This document shows positions 29,925 to 40,565 of a stretch of DNA of 53,902 nt, piece by piece (within the stretch, counting starts at the first letter, position 1; every line of letters starts with the position of its first letter). Source of the DNA: Bacteroidales bacterium. GTDB lineage: Bacteria > Bacteroidota > Bacteroidia > Bacteroidales > UBA1715. The notes beneath the pieces were generated by a model that saw only the letters and a program-made list of their open reading frames with translations, was not told the DNA's origin and did not search any database. The stretch is taken from assembly GCA_016714605.1 (NCBI GenBank), contig JADKDL010000022.1:1-53902 (forward strand). Reading direction: 5' to 3'. Made by a program: the position numbers and the translations under genes.

Positions 29925-29936
29925 AAAAATTACGCA

Positions 29937-30066
29937 ACACAACACACAATATAGCCAATAAGGGTTTCAGTGGTATGCGAAGGTTTGTAGCCCGCCTCAA
30001 AGTTCGTTGTAACTTGATAGGTGATTCGCCCGCAATCCCTTACTGGCCATATTGTCAACGTTAGCC
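29937..30066 (+). other. attC-like site 2 (end of cassette 2)
   Basis: R'' ACACAAC, spacer ACA, and an 18-nt arm (29947-29964) that pairs with 30037-30054 at 16 of 18 positions. Then TCAAC and the crossover G/TTAGCC at 30060/30061. Both mismatches are A opposite C in the same polarity. The centre has TAGCCCGC and GTTGTAACTTGATAGG. Confidence 0.87.
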
Positions 30067-30107
30067 ACAATAATAGAGAGACGAACAAGCTAATAGAATA
30101 AATAGAT

Positions 30108-30115
30108 TAACTTTG
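30108..30115 (+). promoter_or_regulatory. Candidate -7 element for hcp
   Basis: TAACTTTG matches TAnnTTTG, 16 nt before the hcp ATG and inside cassette 3. No convincing -33 box was seen. Confidence 0.45.
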
Positions 30116-30131
30116 TATAAATTTAAAAAAT

Positions 30132-31528
30132 ATGACTATGTTTTGTAATCAATGCCAAGAGACAGCCAAGAATACAGGCTGTACAATTAAAGGAGTTTGC
30201 GGAAAAACCGAAGAAACTTCTAACATTCAGGATTTATTAATGTTTTCTTGTCAAGGACTTTCGTATTTAACAATTGAAGCCCGAAAACAAGGAATCGACA
30301 CAAATGCCGAGAGTAAACACATTACTAATTGTCTGTTTATGACTATCACCAATGCAAATTTTGATGATAAATCAATCATTCAGGCAATTAAAGATGCTAT
30401 TAAGTATCGTGATGAATTAAAAAGCAAAGTTAAAATTGCAGAGAATCATCCGTCAATTAATTGGAACGGAAAAATGATGAAGAATTTAATGCAAAAGCAA
30501 AAGAAGTCGGAACATTAACTTACGATTCAAACGAAGATATTCGCGGACTGAAACAATATGTTTTGTTTGGAATAAAAGGAATGGCGGCTTATGCTGAACA
30601 TGCCTTCAATCTGGGTTTTGAAGAGCAAGAAATTTACAATTTTATGGAAGAAAGTTTGGTAATGATAACCAAGCCAATAGAATTGACCGATGCTTTTAAT
30701 TGGGTTGTAAAAACAGGTGAATATGGTGTAAAAGTAATGGCTTTGTTAGACAAAGCAAATACCGAAACATTTGGAAATCCTGAAATTACGAATGTAAAAA
30801 TCGGAGTTGGCAAAAATCCTGGAATTTTAATCAGCGGACACGACCTTAAAGATTTGGAGCAATTGTTAATTCAAACCGAAGGCAAAGGAATTGATATTTA
30901 CACACATTCCGAAATGTTGCCTGCAAATGCATATCCAAATTTAAAGAAATACAAGCATTTGGTTGGTAACTATGGTAATGCATGGCATCGTCAGTTAGAA
31001 GAATTTGAAACTTTTAACGGACCAATTTTATTTACAACCAACTGTCTAGTTCCACCACGCAAAGCAACTACATACAACAACAGAGTTTTCACAACCGGAG
31101 CAACAGGAATGCCTGAATGGAAAAGAATTGAAAAGAAACTATCAAACGGACACAAAGACTTTTCAGAAATTATTGAATTAGCCAAAACTTGTCCACCTCC
31201 CACCGAAATAGAAACAGGCGAAATTACAATCGGTTTTGCACACAATCAAGTTCTTGCACTTGCTGACAAAGTCCTTGATGCTGTAAATTCTGGAGCAATC
31301 AAAAAACTAGTTGTAATGTCAGGTTGCGATGCACGACAAAAAACTCGTGAATATTACACCGAATTTGCAAAGCAACTACCAAAAGATACCGTAATTCTTA
31401 CTTCAGGTTGTGCGCCGACTTTGCCAGGATTCCTAACGCCGAATCTTTTAAAAGCGGTACAAGAAAGTTTTGGTGTACAAACAATCAAAACAGTAGAAGA
31501 AGACATGAAAATTTTTGAACTTGCTTAA
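30132..31528 (+). pseudogene. hcp: Hydroxylamine reductase / hybrid-cluster protein with a frameshift and an internal deletion
   Basis: Hcp handles hydroxylamine and nitric-oxide stress in anaerobes. The N-terminus carries the iron-sulfur cysteines CNQCQETAKNTGC and GVCG; the normal family start would be the second ATG (MFCNQCQ). A base is missing near 30,470 (NWNGK to NDEEFNAKAKEVG). Later, VVMSGCDARQKTREYYTEF is intact. LTSGCA then jumps directly to PTLPGFLTPN, skipping about 80 residues. Those include the GQCNDSYS and WYEQKA segments that ligate the hybrid Fe-S-O cluster. The jump keeps the frame. Length is about 465 residues against about 545 usual. A product would lack its active site. 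The gene is followed 12 nt later by a BFD-like gene. Confidence 0.92.
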
Positions 31529-31539
31529 ACCAAACGATT

Positions 31540-31722
31540 ATGGGAAACGATATTCTAATATGCAATTGTAATGAAATTTATAAAAGTGCAATTGTAAAAG
31601 CCATAAAGGAAAAAGGCTTAAAAACTGTAGAAGAAGTTGGTGAAGAAACAACAGCAGGTACTGTTTGCGGACAATGTCAGGATGATATTCAAGAAATACT
31701 TGACGAAATAAATGGGAAATAA
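31540..31722 (+). CDS. BFD-like [2Fe-2S]-binding protein
   Basis: This 60-residue protein has CNCNEI near the start and VCGQCQDDIQEIL near the end, the four-cysteine (CxC..CxxC) pattern of bacterioferritin-associated ferredoxin-like domains. The middle (IVKAIKEKGLKTVEEVGEETTAG) is the usual helical hairpin. It lies 12 nt after hcp, so it may deliver electrons to Hcp; that link is inferred from position. It is intact and ends 8 nt before the attC-like site. Confidence 0.88.
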   Translation: MGNDILICNCNEIYKSAIVKAIKEKGLKTVEEVGEETTAGTVCGQCQDDIQEILDEINGK

Positions 31723-31729
31723 TTACTGT

Positions 31730-31861
31730 GGCTAACAAGCGGTCATAAAACATTGGGGGTGATGTGGTTAACTCAACTGCATCACTCTTTTTTAACTTAC
31801 TCTCATTTTGACAGGTAAGTGCTTCGAACTCCCCAACGTTTCATACCGCCAACCGTTAGGC
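31730..31861 (+). other. attC-like site 3 (end of cassette 3)
   Basis: R'' GGCTAAC, spacer AA, and a 20-nt arm (31739-31758) that pairs with 31831-31849, with 17 Watson-Crick pairs, two A/C mismatches of the usual polarity and one bulged C at 31744 (G on the bottom strand). Then CAACC and the crossover G/TTAGGC at 31855/31856. The bulge corresponds to the extrahelical G of classical attC bottom strands. Confidence 0.88.
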
Positions 31862-31937
31862 ACAAGCGAAAAAAAACACTCTGCCGACAACTTACTACCC
31901 GACATGAAAAGACAAAAAACAAACACCCCGACCCACA

Positions 31938-31993
31938 AAAGCAAGAGTTTGGCAGCCCTTCCCTGCAAGCCTCGCTGCCAAACACATGCTTTT
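31938..31993 (+). repeat. Cassette-associated hairpin, variant copy 3 (start of cassette 4)
   Basis: Outer stem AAAAGCA/TGCTTTT, inner stem GTTTGGCAGC/GCTGCCAAAC (31947-31956, 31974-31983). The internal loop has AGA on the left and ACA on the right, the opposite order from copies 1, 2 and 4, and the apical loop differs. It is treated as a divergent or rearranged member. Confidence 0.6.
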
Positions 31994-32064
31994 CTCCCAC
32001 CGCACCCGCTTCGTGGATAGGGTAGTGCTAAATTGAAACGTAGATTAAAGAAAAGAAATAAAAA

Positions 32065-32472
32065 ATGAAAGAAATAGATAAAAAACTCTCAACCAAAAAT
32101 ATCAAGCCAACCGCCATGCGTGAGTTGGTGTTGAAAATACTCAGCGAACAAACAAGTGCAGTAAGTTTGTCCGATATTGAAAACCTGTTCGATAAAGCCG
32201 ATAAAACAACCCTATACCGAACGCTCAAAACTTTCGAGGAAAATAAGCGCACTCACAGTATTAACGATGGCTCAGGTTCTGTAAAATTTGCCATGTGTCA
32301 GGATAATTGCCAGTGCGACCCAGAAGACTTACATGTTCATTTTTTTTGCACCAAATGCCAGCAAACCTATTGCCTTAAGGAAATCCCAATTCCACAGATA
32401 AACTTACCTGTTAATTTTATGCTTGAAACCAGTAATATGTTGGTAAAGGGTACATGTGCGAATTGTAAATAA
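32065..32472 (+). CDS. Fur-family metal-responsive transcriptional regulator
   Basis: This 135-residue protein has a winged-helix N-terminus (KPTAMRELVLKILSEQTSAVSLSDIENLF then KTTLYRTLKTFEENK, the recognition helix). Its metal-binding C-terminus contains HVHFFCTKCQQTYCL and a closing GTCANC, giving two CxxC zinc sites. It belongs to the Fur/Zur superfamily; the effector metal cannot be read from the sequence. It is the first gene of the metal-efflux cassette and lies just upstream of a perfect 7-1-7 inverted repeat that is a good candidate for its operator. It is intact. Confidence 0.9.
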   Translation: MKEIDKKLSTKNIKPTAMRELVLKILSEQTSAVSLSDIENLFDKADKTTLYRTLKTFEENKRTHSINDGSGSVKFAMCQDNCQCDPEDLHVHFFCTKCQQTYCLKEIPIPQINLPVNFMLETSNMLVKGTCANCK

Positions 32473-32478
32473 TAACTT

Positions 32479-32514
32479 TGCAACTAAGTTGCATGGATTT
32501 TTGATATATATTTG
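32479..32514 (+). promoter_or_regulatory. Fur-type operator and promoter of the efflux operon
   Basis: A perfect 7-1-7 inverted repeat (TGCAACT, A, AGTTGCA; 32479-32493) is followed by a TATATTTG -7 element (32507-32514), 16 nt before the DUF6660-like gene. The repeat covers the -33 region, so binding by the adjacent Fur-family protein would block transcription. Confidence 0.65.
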
Positions 32515-32529
32515 CATCAAATTATTTAA

Positions 32530-32838
32530 ATGAAATATTTTGCATTCATATTGTCCGTTTATGTGTTGGTTCTCACCGCAATTCCTTGCGTTGATGTTCC
32601 AAAAGACAATACCGTGCAAAAAATCGAACTTACCAATTCAACTTCCGAACATCACGAACACACCACCGACCTTTGCTCTCCGTTTTGCACTTGCGATTGT
32701 TGTGCATCTCCGATTTTAAACAATTCCACTATTCATTTTACTTGTACCCCGATTGCTCAAAAAATAATTACGGGGTACAATAATTCCTTCGTATCTTCCC
32801 TTTTTGCCTCCATTTGGCAACCACCTAAATTAAGCTAA
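32530..32838 (+). CDS. DUF6660-like cysteine-rich small secreted protein
   Basis: The 102-residue product has an N-terminal hydrophobic signal (YFAFILSVYVLVLTAIPC), a His-rich stretch (SEHHEHTTDLC), and a cysteine cluster CSPFCTCDCCASPI. This matches small Bacteroidota proteins placed directly before CusA/CzcA-type pumps and grouped, as far as I recall, as DUF6660. The His/Cys content suggests periplasmic metal binding. It follows the Fur-type operator and precedes the RND-TolC gene by 80 bp. It is intact. Confidence 0.75.
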   Translation: MKYFAFILSVYVLVLTAIPCVDVPKDNTVQKIELTNSTSEHHEHTTDLCSPFCTCDCCASPILNNSTIHFTCTPIAQKIITGYNNSFVSSLFASIWQPPKLS

Positions 32839-32918
32839 TACGATTCCTTTTTTTTATATTTCACTCGTCCGTATTGGGCAGGTGAAAGAATTTTTGTATT
32901 AACTTTTTTATATTCATT

Positions 32919-35900
32919 ATGATAGAACAAATCATTCGATTTTCGATAAAGAACAAGATAATTATCGGGTTATTTGCCCTTGCATTGGTTGCATGGGGTA
33001 CATATTCACTTGTTCATCTGCCTATTGATGCAGTTCCCGATATTACAAACAATCAGGTACAGGTCATTTCCCGTGCGCCATCGTTGGCAGTACAGGAAGT
33101 AGAAAGTTTTATTACCGCACCTGTTGAAGTTTCAGTAGCTAATATCCCAGATGTATTAGAGCTTCGCTCTATTTCCCGTTTGGGCTTATCGGTTGTTACC
33201 GTAGTTTTTAAAGACAATGTTGATATTTACTGGGCAAGGCAACAGATTGGCGAACGGCTCAGGGAAGCCGAAGACCAAATTCCACAGGGTTTGGCAAAAA
33301 TTGAAATGGCTCCCATTTCAACAGGTTTGGGCGAGATTTTCCAATACACCCTCGAAATAAAAGACGGGTATAAGGATAAGTTTACGCCAATGGACTTACG
33401 CACGTATCAGGATTGGATTGTACGCCGCCAAATGCTTGGAACGCCTGGCGTTGCAGAAGTAAATAGCTATGGTGGATTTGTAAAACAATACGAAATAGCC
33501 GTTAAGCCCGAACGGTTGCGGGCAATGAACCTTTCATTGACTGATATTTTCGAAGCCCTCGAAAACAACAACGAGAACACTGGTAGTGCCTATATTGATA
33601 AAAAGCCCGAAGCCTATTTTATTCGTGGTATTGGCTTGGTTAAAACGCTCGACGATATCGAAAATATTGTTGTAAAAACCACAAACGGCATTCCCGTTTT
33701 GGTGCGTGATGTGGCAACTGTCCAGTTCGGACACGCTACCCGTTACGGAGCGTTGGTTTCCGATACTACCGAAGCCGTAGGGGGCGTGGTTATGATGCTC
33801 AAAGGGGCAAACGCCAATGAAGTTATCGGACAGGTTAAGGAAAAAATCACATCTATTCAAAAATCACTACCTGCTGGTATAGAAATAACACCTTACCTCG
33901 ACCGTACCGATTTGGTTGACCGTGCCATTGGCACAGTTACACGAAACCTCCTCGAAGGAGCTTTGATTGTAATTTTTATTTTAGTTTTATTGCTTGGTAA
34001 TTTCAGAGCGGGTTTAATTGTTGCTTCGGTAATACCGCTTGCCATGCTTTTGCCATTGGCATGATGCAGCTTTTCGGTGTTTCGGGCAACCTTATGAGCC
34101 TTGGAGCAATCGACTTCGGTTTAATTGTGGATGGGGCGGTAATTATCGTGGAGAGTATTGTACACCGCATTACTATGAGCAAAAGCCATCACACAGGCAT
34201 AACGACTTTCGCAACCGCAAATGGATGAAGAAGTTTTTCAGGCTTCAAGTAAAATCCGAACCGCAGCAGCTTTTGGCGAAATTATTATCTTAATAGTGTA
34301 TTTACCAATTCTTGCATTGGTGGGTATCGAGGGTAAAATGTTCAAACCAATGGGGCAGGTGGTGAGTTTCGCCATCCTTGGGGCATTTATTTTGTCGCTT
34401 ACTTGGGTTCCTATGATATCGTCTTTATTCCTTAGCAAGAATACCGAACACAAACGGAATATTTCCGATAAGATTATGGATTTCTTCCACAAGGCATTTA
34501 ACCCAGTTATCGCTTTTGCTCTTCGCCGTAAATTGGCTATAGTTATTACTTCTGTGGTTCTTTTTATTGGAAGCTTGTTCCTGTTTACCCGTTTGGGTGG
34601 TGAGTTTATCCCACAGCTCGAAGAAGGCGACCTTGCAGGTTTGGTAATTACCTTGCAGGGTGGTTCACCCGCAAACACTGTGGAAGAAGTGAAACGAGCC
34701 AATATCATATTACGAGATAATTTTCCCGAGATAAAACATTTGATTTGTAAAATCGGTCCAGGCGAAATACCTACCGACCCCACACCAATGGAAACGGGCG
34801 ACTATATTATAACACTCAAACCAAAAAGCGAATGGACATCCGCCGAAACCCGTGAAGAACTGGTGGAGAAAATGGAAGAAAAACTGGCAGTTATGGCAGG
34901 TGTTAAATTCGAGTTCTCGCAACCTATACAACTTCGGTTTAACGAGTTGATGACGGGTTCACGTCAGGACGTGGCAATTAAATTGTTTGGCGACAATCTC
35001 GACACGCTTGCCTTGAAAGCTTCTCAAATAGAAGAGTATATACAAAACATCGAAGGGGTAACTGACATAAACGTTGAAAAAGTAACGGGCTTGGCTCAAA
35101 TTCAAATAGAGTACAATCGCCCACGTATGGCACAATACGGCGTTTCGGTTACTGAAATTAATAACATCCTAAAGGCTGCTTTTGCTGGTAGTTCGGCAGG
35201 TGTGGTATTCGACGAGGAAAAACGTTTCGACTTAGTGGTTCGGCTCGACAAAGCCAACCGCCGTGATATTTCCGATGTTAAAAACCTTAGTATTGCCCTG
35301 CCCGATGGTCGCTTAATTCCACTCGACCAGTTGGCAAGTGTCGAAATTAAAACAGGTCCTGCCCAAGTGTCGCGCGAAAACACAAAACGCCGTTTAACCA
35401 TTGGTTTTAACGTGCGTGGTCGTGATGTGCAAAGCGTGGTAAAAGATGCACAGTCAAAACTTGATGCAAACCTCACCTTGCCTGTCGGGTATTACACTAC
35501 TTTTGGTGGACAGTTCGAAAACCTTATTGCTGCCCGTGAACGTTTGGCAATTGCCGTTCCGGTGGCATTGTTACTGATTTTTGTATTGTTGTTCTTTACT
35601 TTCCATTCGCTCAAACAAACCGTTCTCATTTATTCGGCGGTGCCTATGGCTGCTATTGGCGGGGTAGTTGCCTTGTGGTTACGTGATATGAATTTCTCAA
35701 TTTCCGCAGGAGTTGGTTTCATTGCCTTGTTCGGGGTTGCCGTTCTCAATGGCATTGTACTTATTGCCGAGTTTAACCGCCTCGAAAAAGAGGGTGTTGC
35801 CGACATTACCGAACGGGTATTGCAAGGGTTAAAAACACGTTTACGACCTGTATTAATGACGGCCGCCGTAGCTTCGCTAGGATTTCTTCCAATGGCTTTG

Positions 35901-37307
35901 TCAACCTCGGCTGGTGCCGAAGTTCAAAAACCTTTAGCTACCGTTGTTATTGGTGGACTTATTACATCAACCTTGCTCACTTTAATCGTTTTACCAATTC
36001 TTTATATCATCTTCACAAAACGTAATTTCAGGCTTTCTACTAAAAAAAGAAAATTGAATACAGGTGGTTTGGTAATGATTTTATTACTCGTAAGCTCACT
36101 GTTTGTAAATAAAGCCGAAGCACAGCAAACAAAGCCTATCACACTTCAAAATGCCATTCAATTGGCACTCGACAGCAACTTGGCTGTTCGTTCGTCGGCT
36201 TATGCAATTGAAGTTCAAAAAGCCCTCAAAGGTGCGTCATGGGATATTCCCAAAACTTCTATCGAAGGGCAGTACGGACAGTTTAACTCATATACCAAAG
36301 ACAATAGTTTTACCGTTTCGCAATCTTTTGCTTTTCCTTCGGTTTACATCAATCAAAGCAAACTGGCAAATGCCAATGTAAAAAGCAGCGAATGGCAACA
36401 CAAAGCTTCACAGCTCGAAATTGCCACGCAGGTAAAACAAGTGTATTGGCAACTAGCTTACCTTTATTCCAAACAAAAACTTTTGGAGCATCAGGATAGT
36501 TTGTATTCAGGATTTTTACGTGCTGCCGAGCTACGGGCAAAATCTGGCGAAACAAACCGCCTCGAAATGATTACAGCCCGTTCGCAAAGCCTCGAAATTA
36601 AAAACCAATTGCAACAAACCACAGCCGATATTGGCATACTCAACCAGCGTTTACAAACATTGTTAAATGTCGATTATGCTTTAATCCCTGCCGATACAGT
36701 ACTTCGCCGTTCGGGGTATGTTTCACTTTCCGACTCTTCGACAGTATCCAATAATCCATCGTTAGGTTATACCCAACAGCAGGTTGAAATAGCCCGTATC
36801 GAGAAAAACTTGGAACGCAGCCGTATGATGCCCGATTTTAACATTGGCTACTTTAGTCAAACCATGCAGGGCACACAGGATGTTGACGGTATTCCCAGAA
36901 CCTTCGGTACGGGCGACCGTTTTACAGGTATTCAGGCAGGTATTGCAATTCCGTTGTGGTTTGCTCCTTATACTTCTAAAACTAAGGCAGCAAAAATAAA
37001 ACAGCAGGTAGCAAGCACCAACGCCGAGTATTACTCCAAATCGCTTTCGGGCAGTTATCAGGCTCTTTTGAGCGAGTACGGCAAGTTCAACAACAGTGTT
37101 GAGTTTTACGAAAAACAAGCCGTTCCCGAAGCCGATTTGATTATCGAGCAAGCCACACGCAGCTACAAAGCGGGTGCAATGGATTATCTCGATTATATCC
37201 TTTCGCTCAACCGTGCATTGGCCATCAAACAAAACTATCTCGATGCACTCAACGGCTACAACCAAACCATTATTTCAATTGACTTTATTACAGGTAAAAC
37301 ATTTTAA
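32919..37307 (+). pseudogene. cusA: CusA/CzcA-type heavy-metal RND pump fused to a TolC-like outer-membrane factor (two frameshifts)
   Basis: Residues 1 to about 1045 are an RND heavy-metal pump: LPIDAVPDITNNQVQV, PISTGLGEIFQYTLE, LPLG-type membrane helices, GGEFIPQLEEGDLAG, MTGSRQDVAIKLFG, and a final helix ending LPILYIIFTKRN. From about 1050 there is a second hydrophobic segment (GLVMILLLVSSLFVNKAEAQ) and then a TolC/CusC domain (ITLQNAIQLALDSN to YNQTIISIDFITG). Such pump-TolC fusions are known in Bacteroidota. Single-base losses near 34,068 (LLFAIGMMQLFG expected) and a second lesion near 34,220 (before DEEVFQASSKIR) interrupt it. The region is visibly richer in GC than the first 22 kb. 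Confidence 0.93.
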
Positions 37308-37319
37308 TTCTTAACGAAT

Positions 37320-38579
37320 ATGAAAACATTAAAATATAGCATCATTCTTTTAGTAATGATTAGTGTAGCCACCTTCACAGGCTGCAACGGTAAAAAACTC
37401 GATGAACACGGACATGAGGCTGGAACTCATGCCGAAAGCACCGAAAAGGAAAGCCACGAAGGGCATAAAGAAGGAGAGGCTGAAGAAGGCGAACACGAAG
37501 AATTGCCCGAAGACATTGTGGAACTGAACGCCGAACAAATTAAACTTGCTGGTGTGCAAATGGGTAAAGTTGAAATGCGCCAATTAAGCGGTGTAATCAA
37601 AGCAAATGGTATTGTTACAAACGCACCGCAAAATTCAGCTTCGGTAAGTGTTCCTTTGGGTGGTTTTGTAAAATCATCAAATCTTTTGCCCGGCAATGCG
37701 GTTTCTAAAGGGCAAACGCTTGCCATAATTGAAAATACCGAATTTGTCGATTTACAGCAAAATTACCTCGACATTAAAAACAAATACGAATTTGCCGAAG
37801 CCCAATATAAACGCACTACTGATCTTTATAAAGACGAGGTGTATTCCGAAAAAAACCTGCAACAAACCACGTCCGAATACCGCAGCCTCAAAGCCCAATT
37901 AAAAGGTATCGGGCAAAAATTACAGGTTATTGGCGTAAACCCTGCAACGCTTACCGAAGAAAACATTTCGGCAACCATTGCCCTAGTTTCGCCTATCAGC
38001 GGCTATGTAAAAACGGCAAATATCAGCATGGGTAAATACGTTTCGCCTACCGATGTTTTGTTTGAAATTGTAGGTACTGAAAATTTATTGCTCGAACTTA
38101 GTTTGTTCGAAAAAGATGCAAATAGTATTGCAGTTGGACAGGTAGCACATTTTTCTATCAATAACGACTCACACGAGCATAAGGCAACAATTTATCAGGT
38201 TGGTAAATCAATAAATGCCGATAAAACATTCAAGGTATATGCAACCGTCAAGGAACCCTGCAACAACGTTTTGCCTGGAATGTATGTATTGGCACATATC
38301 GAAAAAACAGACAAGCAGGTTACTTCTGTACCAGCCGATGCCGTGGTTTCCTTCGATAATAAATATTACATTTTTGCTTTCGAAAAAGACAAAGAAGAAG
38401 GCGGCAAACCATTTACCGAATACCGCTTTGTTGAAATTACCAAAGGCGATACCAACGATGGTTTTACTGAAATACAACTACCCGCAGGTTTCGATATTCA
38501 AAACACCAAAATCGTGACCAAAGGGGCTTACAAGTTATTAGCAGCTAAAAAGAACGCAGGTGAAATGACTTGCGGTTAA
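37320..38579 (+). CDS. cusB: CusB/CzcB-type periplasmic adaptor of the heavy-metal pump
   Basis: This 419-residue lipoprotein has its lipobox at FTGC (residues about 19-22), followed by a His/Glu-rich metal-binding stretch (EHGHEAGTHAESTEKESHEG). The membrane-fusion core follows: SVPLGGFVKSSNLLPGNAVSKG barrel-sandwich half, a coiled-coil hairpin (LDIKNKYEFAEAQYKRTTDL), the second half with ISGYVKTANISMGKYVSP, and a beta-barrel domain. It links the inner-membrane pump to the outer-membrane factor and probably hands over metal ions. It starts 12 nt after the cusA stop and is intact. Confidence 0.93.
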   Translation: MKTLKYSIILLVMISVATFTGCNGKKLDEHGHEAGTHAESTEKESHEGHKEGEAEEGEHEELPEDIVELNAEQIKLAGVQMGKVEMRQLSGVIKANGIVTNAPQNSASVSVPLGGFVKSSNLLPGNAVSKGQTLAIIENTEFVDLQQNYLDIKNKYEFAEAQYKRTTDLYKDEVYSEKNLQQTTSEYRSLKAQLKGIGQKLQVIGVNPATLTEENISATIALVSPISGYVKTANISMGKYVSPTDVLFEIVGTENLLLELSLFEKDANSIAVGQVAHFSINNDSHEHKATIYQVGKSINADKTFKVYATVKEPCNNVLPGMYVLAHIEKTDKQVTSVPADAVVSFDNKYYIFAFEKDKEEGGKPFTEYRFVEITKGDTNDGFTEIQLPAGFDIQNTKIVTKGAYKLLAAKKNAGEMTCG

Positions 38580-38630
38580 TTTTTAATAGCTATGGAATAC
38601 AACCATTCACGCAGTAGCAATACAAATTTA

Positions 38631-38657
38631 GGAAATGCCTTTAAAATAGGCATTTCC
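38631..38657 (+). terminator. Hairpin between cusB and the CDF gene
   Basis: A perfect 9-bp stem (GGAAATGCC/GGCATTTCC) with a 9-nt loop. There is no strong T run directly after it, so it could be an attenuator, RNA-stability element or protein site rather than a full terminator. Confidence 0.45.
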
Positions 38658-38703
38658 ATAAATATCGTTTTTATAATTGTAAATCTTAATTTGAATTTTC
38701 ATC

Positions 38704-39493
38704 ATGATTAAAAGTACCTACACCATCACCAAAATGGATTGCCCTTCTGAGGAAAGGTTGATTCGTATGAAATTGGAAGGAATTTCCGCTATTCAGGATT
38801 TGCAGTTTAACATTCCCGAACGTAAATTGATTGTTGTACATACCGAGAGTTCTGAGATTGAAAGCAAATTAAAAAGCCTTGGATTAGGTTCCGAACTAAA
38901 AGAACAAATCCTTATTGATTGGAAATCGGCTTCAAGTAACGATGTGCAAACAAAATTATTATGGGTAGTATTGTTAATCAATTTTGGCTTTTTCCTTATT
39001 GAGATTATCGCAGGTTTAATTTCAGGCTCAATGGGCTTGGTTGCCGATTCGCTCGATATGCTTGCCGATGCTTTTGTTTACGGGCTTAGCCTTTGGGCAG
39101 TAGGCAGCATGATTCAACGCAAGAGAAAAGTGGCTGCATGGAGCGGTTATTTACAACTCTTATTGGCTTTAGTTGGGTTGACCGAAGTTGTAAGAAGGTT
39201 TATTACACAGGACATTGTTCCTGATTATCAAACAATGATTTATGTTTCGGTTTTTGCTTTACTTGACAATGCAATTTGCTTATACCTGCTTCAAAATCCA
39301 AAAGCAACGAAGCCCAGATGAAAGCAAGTATGATTTTTACCTCGAACGATATTATTATCAATGCAGGGTAATTGTCGCAGGTGTATTGGTACTGTTTACT
39401 AACTCAAAATACCCCGACCTTATAATTGGTTCATTGGTATTTCTCATTGTTTTCAGAGGTGCTATACGAATATTAAAGTTGAGTAAAAATTAA
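38704..39493 (+). pseudogene. Cation-diffusion-facilitator (CDF) transporter with N-terminal heavy-metal-associated-like domain, two frameshifts
   Basis: The first about 70 residues (STYTITKMDCPSEERLIRMKL) resemble a degenerate heavy-metal-associated fold. The CDF transmembrane domain follows (GLISGSMGLVADSLDMLADAFVYGLSLWAVG, with the conserved Asp residues of the metal site). Near 39,293 and 39,367 single bases are missing. Read across, the end is SKSNEAQMKASMIFTSNDIIINAG then VIVAGVLVLFTNSKYPDLIIG, completing the sixth helix and second metal-site half. With both restored it has about 263 residues. It is the last plus-strand gene of the efflux operon. Confidence 0.88.
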
Positions 39494-39517
39494 TGCCGTT
39501 AAAAATAATTTTATTTA

Positions 39518-39552
39518 AAAAGAAAACCCCGCAAAATGCGGGGCTTTTCTTT
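39518..39552. terminator. Bidirectional terminator after the CDF gene
   Basis: The CCCCGC/GCGGGG stem is extended by AAAGAAAA/TTTTCTTT arms with a 5-nt loop. It lies between the CDF gene and the convergent minus-strand gene at 39555 and has T runs in both directions. Confidence 0.9.
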
Positions 39553-39554
39553 AC

Positions 39555-40493
39555 TTAGTTCTTATCAAGTTCAATATTCAGGTTCGTTGTTTCTCCGTTT
39601 GCAACGGTTATCGTTACTTCCTGTTTCTTGTAACCTATTTTTTCAACAATTACCTTGTAAGTATTTTCGGGCAACGAAGCACGAAATTTACCTTTATCGG
39701 CACTCTTTTTAACTATCGGTTTTGATGTTTCAGTTGCAGTAGCTTTCATCATTCCGTTAGTCTCAGCAACAAAAGTAAATGATACCCCTTTCAACGGTTC
39801 ACCACTTCCTGCAAGGGTTACACTACCCAAAACAGAAGTAGCACCGCCCCCTGTAGGGATAATAATTCGGGCAGTTTTATATTGACTGTAAAAATCTGGT
39901 TTAGTGGTTTTGAAAAGTTCAATATCCAAATCCAAACGCTTAACTAAAAGCTCGTCAGCTTCTTTAAACAGTTTGGTAAGGTTTTCGGTAGCCGTTTTTG
40001 TTTGCGATTTTGCAGCCTTCGGCTTGGCAAGCGTAGCTGAATAGGCAGTAATTGCAGCCTGTAATTCAGTAATCATTGCAGCAGTTACGCCATACGTTAC
40101 AATAGCAGCAGCATTAGCATTAGCTTTGGCAAGTACCGTATTACAAATTCCAATAACATCGGTATCTCTCGACTTTTTCAAATCCGAAGCCGAATACTTA
40201 ATACTTTCAAGCAATTCAGGATTATTTACAACATTGGCATACGACTGTAAGCGGTTAATCATAAACAGCGTTTTTTCTGTCATGCTATTGCGTTTCGCCG
40301 TTTTGTCGGTAGTGATACCAGTTGTCTCAAGGGTTTGTGCATCCCTGTTTTGTTCAATCAAAGGGATTTTTGCAACCCAAAGATTGTACGTTGCTGCAAA
40401 AACAGCGTTTGCCGTCCAAGTGGCTTGATACTTCTAGCAAGTATTTTTTACCACGTAGTACATACTAAATTTGTCTTCTTGATTAATGTTCAT
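39555..40493 (-). pseudogene. Carboxypeptidase-regulatory-like domain protein with an in-frame stop
   Basis: From ATG at 40493 the product begins MNINQEDKFSMYYVVKNTC, meets TAG at 40436-40434, and continues in the same frame as KYQATWTANAVFAATYNLWV then EQNRDAQTLETTGITTDKTA. The N-terminal 180 residues are helical. The C-terminal part (VLGSVTLAGSGEPLKGVSFTF to VTITVANGETTNLNIELDKN) is a carboxypeptidase-regulatory-like beta sandwich, common in Bacteroidota. There is no signal peptide. It is the only array gene on the minus strand and is convergent with the efflux operon. Its role is unknown. A re-start could occur downstream of the stop. Confidence 0.75.
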
Positions 40494-40565
40494 TTTGGTA
40501 AGATTTAAGAGTTAATATTAAGTGATTAAAGGAAAACTAACCTTGTAATTGGATTGCATTCATGG

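Noticed and set aside
31803..32025. Small frames on both strands between hcp-bfd and the Fur gene
   Set aside because: They overlap attC-like site 3 and hairpin copy 3 and have no independent support.
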